This document shows positions 60,010-64,000 of a DNA stretch of 64,000 bases, in pieces. The stretch is from Sporosarcina cyprini. GTDB taxonomy: Bacteria; Bacillota; Bacilli; Bacillales_A; Planococcaceae. The notes under the pieces were generated by a model. The model searched no databases, was not told the origin of the DNA, and worked only from the letters and a program-made list of their open reading frames with translations. Location of the stretch: positions 62,001 to 126,000 of the forward strand of contig NZ_JAKMHX010000025.1 of NCBI RefSeq assembly GCF_022048975.1, given 5' to 3'. The translations under genes were made by a program, and so were the position numbers. Position 1 is the stretch's first letter. The number at the start of each line of letters is the position of its first letter.

Positions 60010-60063
60010 TGAAAAGCTTTTCGGATACCGGATATGTTCGGCCATCCGGAAAGCTTTTTATTA
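60010..60063 (+). terminator. Terminator after the SDR gene
   Basis: AAAGCTTTTCGGAT and ATCCGGAAAGCTTT (about 60013-60026, 60044-60057) with one mismatch, then TTA-rich sequence. Confidence 0.85.
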
Positions 60064-60120
60064 TAATAAAGTTACAAGTTGATTAAGACGTTTGTATTTC
60101 ATTCCAAGGAGGTATGCGAT

Positions 60121-60558
60121 TTGAAAATCAATAGAATAGATCATGTGAGCATAAACGTAAATGATCTGGCAGGAGCAAAAGCGTTTTTTGTTGATTTAGG
60201 GCTTGAAGTGCAAGCGGAATGGGAATTGGAAGGGGAACAGTTGGACCGGATTGTTGGGCTGACAGATGTGAGAACGGCGTGTGTAGGTTTGGGGACGCCG
60301 GATGGTCAGACGTGGATCGAGCTGGTCAAATTTTATTCGCCGTTGGACGAACAAAAGATGCAACAACCATTAGTCAATACGCTGGGCCTCCGACATATTT
60401 GCTTTGCTGTGGAGGATATTGACGGCATTGTCGAAAAGCTGCAAAAGAAGGGCACGGAAATCTTTAGTGAGATCGAGCAATATGAACAAAGCTATAAGTT
60501 ATGCTACGTTCGTGGTCCCGAGGGCATTATTTTGGAGCTGGCGGAGAAAATCAAGTAA
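60121..60558 (+). CDS. VOC-family (glyoxalase-like) protein
   Basis: A 145-residue vicinal-oxygen-chelate protein. The metal ligands H8 (INRIDHVSINV), H92 (GLRHICFAVED) and E139 (IILELAEK) are conserved. The overall layout resembles methylmalonyl-CoA epimerase and glyoxalase I. TTG 60121 is the start, behind AAGGAGG at an eight-base gap, rather than the longer frame. Exact substrate unclear. It lies 130 bases after the SDR gene, separated by a terminator, so they are not co-transcribed by default. Confidence 0.9.
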   Translation: MKINRIDHVSINVNDLAGAKAFFVDLGLEVQAEWELEGEQLDRIVGLTDVRTACVGLGTPDGQTWIELVKFYSPLDEQKMQQPLVNTLGLRHICFAVEDIDGIVEKLQKKGTEIFSEIEQYEQSYKLCYVRGPEGIILELAEKIK

Positions 60559-60593
60559 AAAGACACTTGGCCGAAAAAAGGCCAAGTGTCTTT
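60559..60593. terminator. Bidirectional terminator between VOC and FUSC genes
   Basis: AAAGACACTTGGCC (60559-60572) / GGCCAAGTGTCTTT (60580-60593), perfect 14-bp stem with A and T runs on both sides; it serves two convergent genes. Confidence 0.93.
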
Positions 60594-60611
60594 ATCTATG
60601 TTCTGCATAAT

Positions 60612-62522
60612 TCAATCAGCAGGTGAAACGAGGTCTTCCGTAATTTCGATTAACATACTTGCAACGAGCTTGTCTCCCATATGCGACAGAAGAGGAATGC
60701 GTTCTCGCATGCTTGCCTCTGACTCGGTCAATTGCTCACGATTGCGAGTTCGGTCCAGTAATAAATCCAATTGGGAAACGACACGCTCGGAATTCTTTTC
60801 CCGAATTCCGGGTTTATCCAGCCAACCGAACAACTCGTAAATTGTGGAGGCTGCACGTCTTTGGCGGGTTAACCACGCAATTCCCTCTTCACTCACGTTC
60901 CCCTGGTTGTTGAGCTTCAGACGGTCCTCGATCATATTGGCAATGAGCACAAGGTTCTTCATGGCATGGTCTCGATCTTTTCCTTCCGCTTTCCTGCGTG
61001 TTTCCACTAGCATTTCTCGGATCGTATCCGCATGCATCGCTTTTAAATCACGGTTCGCATCTTCCAGTTTATACGGAAGGATGAATTTATTAATAAGCAA
61101 TGCGAGCAGGACGCCACCGGCGACGAGAGCAATTCGGCTCAGTGTCAGAATTTCCGTTGCATCGGTCAGGAGTGCTGCCGCCCCGATTGCGGAAAACGTC
61201 ACGAGTATTGTGCTGTACCGATACACTTTCACGTAGCTCATCAAATACCCGGCAGTCATGAGCAAGATTGTTCGTGCAGTGCTTCCTTGGAAAATGAGAA
61301 ACAAGCCTGCCACAAGAATAGCGCCGGCTGCAGTAGCAAAGAGACGGTCCCGCATTTTTTTCGTTGACTGTTCGTAAAGCGGGATGATGACCGACAGTAC
61401 GGTAAACATCATCCACCGGCCTTCATGGATGTCGAAGAAGTCGACGATCCATCCGCTCAAACTAATGGCAACTGCCATCCGGACGGCATAAGACAGTTTA
61501 ATGGAGTTCGTATGGCTTGGCTTTTCACTCATCCGCAGTTTGCGGAACTTGTTCGGGATGCGTTCCAGTTTCTTGATAACGTTCGCATCTTTTTTGCCAA
61601 GTCCCTTAAGATCGGCCAAGTTGGCCAGCAAATAATCGACCGTATGGAGCATGCGCAAAACGAGCAGAGAGTCGACCTGAGCATCCGTATATTTCGCTAG
61701 GATGCTATTCGAAGCTTCTTCCAAACCGTTTGTTGAACCGTTTTTCTCCAGGCTTTCCGAAACGGCAGTCAAACAATCGATGACATCCCCGAGGATCGGC
61801 AGATGTTCCTCTTCCTTCGAAACTTCATTGAGGAACAGATTGATCTTTTCAAGTGAGGCAGATACGTTCAGCTTCAGCCGTCCTTCTTCTGTCAGGTAGT
61901 AGTTTTCTTCCCGTTTGTCGTAAATGATGCTGCGCAGCCCGCTAATATCCGCAGCAATTTGTTCATCCAGCGCATCATGCGGCGCGCCGTTCTGCAGGAG
62001 CTTTGTTTTTTCAATCAAACCCGAGCAGATGGCCTGAATCTTCTTGTCCCCGCTCTTCGTAATCTTGTTTTTATTGACCACCAACTGCAAGCCCATGATC
62101 GCCAATGCCCCGACAAGCAGGGAAGCGAGACGCAAAGGCAGTTGATCGATTTCTACAGGTACCGACAGCAGGAATAAATACTGGAGCGAGAACGGCAAGT
62201 AGAGTGGATTTTTCAAGTTGAATAACAACGAATAGCTGATGACGAACATGACCAGGAAGTTGATGGGCACGGCAAGCCAAACGTTGAATCCCGCAAGAAA
62301 AGCGGCCACGCCGATAAACAGGTTCAGCAGGACGAACGTCATCGTGTTCGCAAATGGATGACTCGTCAAATCACGTTCTAACAACATAAGCATTGCCGTC
62401 ACTGTCGACACACCGATGAGAATATTGGCGTCCCCGAAAAGTGCGCCAAATGCCATGATGAAACCGATAATGAAAGCAAATAGCACTGTATTCGAGATGA
62501 TCGTTTTCTTGTTCAGCTGCAT
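60612..62522 (-). CDS. FUSC/aromatic-acid exporter-like membrane protein
   Basis: A 636-residue membrane protein in two halves, each with about six helices and a cytoplasmic helical region: residues about 10-155 and about 330-475, separated and followed by soluble coiled helical segments (DEQIAADISGLRSIIYDKRE, ERIPNKFRKLRMSEKPSHTN). This twofold layout with an R-x-x-x-x-E-x-R/W-like start of the second half (YAVRMAVAISLSGWIVDFF) is the FUSC/ArAE family, comparable to YccS, AaeB and the B. subtilis YgaE/YvaC group. The probable role is export of aromatic acids or metabolites; the substrate is unknown. ATG 62522 follows GAGGAG by ten bases. Confidence 0.85.
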   Translation of the reverse strand: MQLNKKTIISNTVLFAFIIGFIMAFGALFGDANILIGVSTVTAMLMLLERDLTSHPFANTMTFVLLNLFIGVAAFLAGFNVWLAVPINFLVMFVISYSLLFNLKNPLYLPFSLQYLFLLSVPVEIDQLPLRLASLLVGALAIMGLQLVVNKNKITKSGDKKIQAICSGLIEKTKLLQNGAPHDALDEQIAADISGLRSIIYDKREENYYLTEEGRLKLNVSASLEKINLFLNEVSKEEEHLPILGDVIDCLTAVSESLEKNGSTNGLEEASNSILAKYTDAQVDSLLVLRMLHTVDYLLANLADLKGLGKKDANVIKKLERIPNKFRKLRMSEKPSHTNSIKLSYAVRMAVAISLSGWIVDFFDIHEGRWMMFTVLSVIIPLYEQSTKKMRDRLFATAAGAILVAGLFLIFQGSTARTILLMTAGYLMSYVKVYRYSTILVTFSAIGAAALLTDATEILTLSRIALVAGGVLLALLINKFILPYKLEDANRDLKAMHADTIREMLVETRRKAEGKDRDHAMKNLVLIANMIEDRLKLNNQGNVSEEGIAWLTRQRRAASTIYELFGWLDKPGIREKNSERVVSQLDLLLDRTRNREQLTESEASMRERIPLLSHMGDKLVASMLIEITEDLVSPAD

Positions 62523-62792
62523 GGATTCACTACTCCTCTGTATAATACGTAAGGGGTATTTTAACATTAAAATATATACGAGTAAAACAATTGTGCTGGG
62601 AACAGGGATGTTGATCTTCTTTCCTTAGGTTTATGTGGCAGTATACAGTCCATTCTGTCCCCAAAAGAAATTTTGAAACTTCTATAGGAGAACGTGAGCG
62701 CCCTATAGCTACACGACATGTAGATATATTCATGCTAAACTAAAAAAAAGTTTCGGAATGGGTTGAATTTTGGCTAAGGGGAGGTTACTGCC

Positions 62793-64000
62793 TTGAAAAT
62801 ATATTTGTTGGCTAAGGATAACTTGGAGGCCGAGGGGATTCGTTGGCTTGTTGAATCTCAGATGACCGGTATTGAATTATCAAAATGGGATTCCATCGAG
62901 GAGTTTTTTAAAGCGGCTAAAAAAGGGGAGCCGGATCTGCTTCTACTTGATATGGACGCCTGGATGCAACACGATGAAAGGTTTGGTGAATTATTGAAAC
63001 AAAGTAGTGTCCGCTGGTTGGGCATTTCATCTGAACGTATCTTTCAAACAGCGTACCGCGGTCTTCGGTATCGGGCAGAAGATGTCTTGTTTCGTCCTTT
63101 TTCTCCTGTCGATTTGATTAAACAAATTCAACAGATTCGCTTTCAAATTAGAAGCGAGCAAGAACGGGGGATAACAGATTCGCGACATGAAGATCATCCA
63201 ATGAGAATCGACTATCCTGATCTATTTTTGTCAGGGCGTAAAACTACCCCGCCGTTTACGATGATTGCGATTATGACGCCCAATCTGTCTGCATTGCCGC
63301 GATTATATCAAGAACTGCATCAGTTTCCTTTTACAACGGAACAACAATTATTCGCGCTATCGGATTGTGTGTTGTGTATTCAGTATACAAAAGAAGCTGC
63401 GTTGTTTCAGGAGGAGTATCATGCATTTCTTGCTTGGTGGAAAGAGGGAACTGGTGAATCGTTGGCTATTGTTATTAATGATACTTCTTCCTTTTATTCT
63501 CTGAAAGAGACGTATGTTCAAACAAAACAATTGAAGGAAAAGATATTTTTTGAGGGTTACGATATTGTTATTTCGAGCAGTGAACATCGCAAGTGGTCTG
63601 AGATGGATCCTTTTTTGACCCCGTTGGAGCAGAGACAATGGATTGAAATGTTGGAAAAGCGGGACGTGAAAGAGATTCGACACTGGGTGGAACAGGAGTT
63701 TTTTACATATGAAGAGCCTTATCCTGATCCAGAAATGGTACGGATCCGATTGACAAGTGTTCTGGCCCAAGTGCGTCGTTATATGAAATCATATAACATT
63801 CAAACGCAAGAGTGGGAGAGTTCCTATCAAGCAGTTTTTCAACAGATTATTCGTAAACCGGTCATTCATGAAATTGTACAAGAGCTACTCTCGTTTATTA
63901 CCGAACTTCTTTTATTTGGAGGAGGCGATATTCAGACGCAAACGCAGGAGCAGTCACTCGTCGAAAGAGTGCAGGCCTTAATTGAGGCGAATTATTGGAA
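62793..64000 (+). CDS. YesN-like response regulator (3' end outside window)
   Basis: The frame opens at TTG 62793 behind AGGGGAGG and stays open to the end of the window (402 residues seen). The start MKIYLLAKDNLEAEGIRWLV and LLLLDMDAWM (D near residue 52) follow the receiver-domain pattern. Residues about 140-380 form a helical middle region, and the last residues (LVERVQALIEANYW) match the start of an AraC-type DNA-binding domain. This is the build of YesN-type regulators of two-component systems that control uptake of complex sugars. Conserved Lys of the receiver domain is not evident, and the phosphorylation aspartate is not in the canonical D-hydrophobic context, so it may be an atypical receiver. 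No partner kinase is visible within the window. Confidence 0.75.
   Translation, partial: MKIYLLAKDNLEAEGIRWLVESQMTGIELSKWDSIEEFFKAAKKGEPDLLLLDMDAWMQHDERFGELLKQSSVRWLGISSERIFQTAYRGLRYRAEDVLFRPFSPVDLIKQIQQIRFQIRSEQERGITDSRHEDHPMRIDYPDLFLSGRKTTPPFTMIAIMTPNLSALPRLYQELHQFPFTTEQQLFALSDCVLCIQYTKEAALFQEEYHAFLAWWKEGTGESLAIVINDTSSFYSLKETYVQTKQLKEKIFFEGYDIVISSSEHRKWSEMDPFLTPLEQRQWIEMLEKRDVKEIRHWVEQEFFTYEEPYPDPEMVRIRLTSVLAQVRRYMKSYNIQTQEWESSYQAVFQQIIRKPVIHEIVQELLSFITELLLFGGGDIQTQTQEQSLVERVQALIEANYW

Noticed and set aside
62640-62680. Another ECF-type promoter (TGAAAC at about 62672)
   Set aside because: TGAAAC is present but no CGTC lies 16 bases downstream; the nearest CGT is 13 bases away.

Overview
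The window reads as a chromosomal segment of a Gram-positive Bacillales bacterium. It has strong AGGAGG-type ribosome sites with many TTG/GTG starts, three SLH-domain surface proteins, an RsbR-type stressosome protein, a guanine riboswitch before a purine permease, a perfect CcpA cre site, an ECF sigma factor with a DUF4179-type anti-sigma, and YdbS/YdbT-like membrane proteins. This fits Sporosarcina/Lysinibacillus-type Planococcaceae or close relatives. The genus is an inference from gene content, not from a marker gene.

Layout: 0-12 kb is an accessory, defence-like region. It holds a DUF2075 helicase fragment, a two-TM protein, stubs of a deleted ATPase gene, a Nudix hydrolase overlapping a PLD/SF2-helicase/DUF3427 protein, a NERD-HRDC protein, a DUF3800 protein, a decayed jetD copy with its promoter, an Mrr-like nuclease with a 59-aa upstream gene, and an SF1 helicase ending in a DUF2726-like nuclease domain. 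12-18 kb is mostly housekeeping (purine permease under a guanine riboswitch, RsbR-like protein, aldo/keto reductase, DUF1456 protein, SLH protein). 18-25.7 kb is a second defence island: a Fic toxin/antitoxin pair divergent from a complete Wadjet operon ordered jetD-jetA-jetB-jetC.

26-38 kb has a long polyprenyl-synthase fusion, an alpha/beta hydrolase, acetyltransferases, a second SLH protein, a DUF485/solute-sodium symporter operon and a PD-(D/E)XK protein. 38.6-46.2 kb is an M20 peptidase plus oligopeptide ABC transporter operon behind a cre site, with a convergent LysR gene. 46.8-49.2 kb is an Rgg-like regulator divergent from an amidohydrolase, with three operator-like repeats between them. 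The third SLH gene follows at 49.3 kb.

50.9-64 kb has a PH-domain protein, an RlmA-type 23S rRNA methyltransferase behind a leader-peptide attenuator, YdbS/YdbT-like proteins preceded by a 21-bp in-frame tandem repeat, a GNAT protein, an ECF sigma/anti-sigma pair, an SDR, a VOC protein, a FUSC-type exporter and the start of a YesN-like regulator.

Three themes deserve attention. (1) The methyltransferase at 51.5-52.4 kb follows a 9-residue leader ending Arg-Tyr-Arg and a terminator that starts four bases after the leader stop, which is the architecture of macrolide-inducible attenuation. (2) All three SLH genes carry the same TGAAAC-N16-CGTC promoter and an ECF sigma operon with a related promoter lies in the same window, suggesting an envelope-stress S-layer regulon. 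(3) Defence genes show repeated duplication and decay (jetD remnant, PD-(D/E)XK remnant, ATPase stubs).
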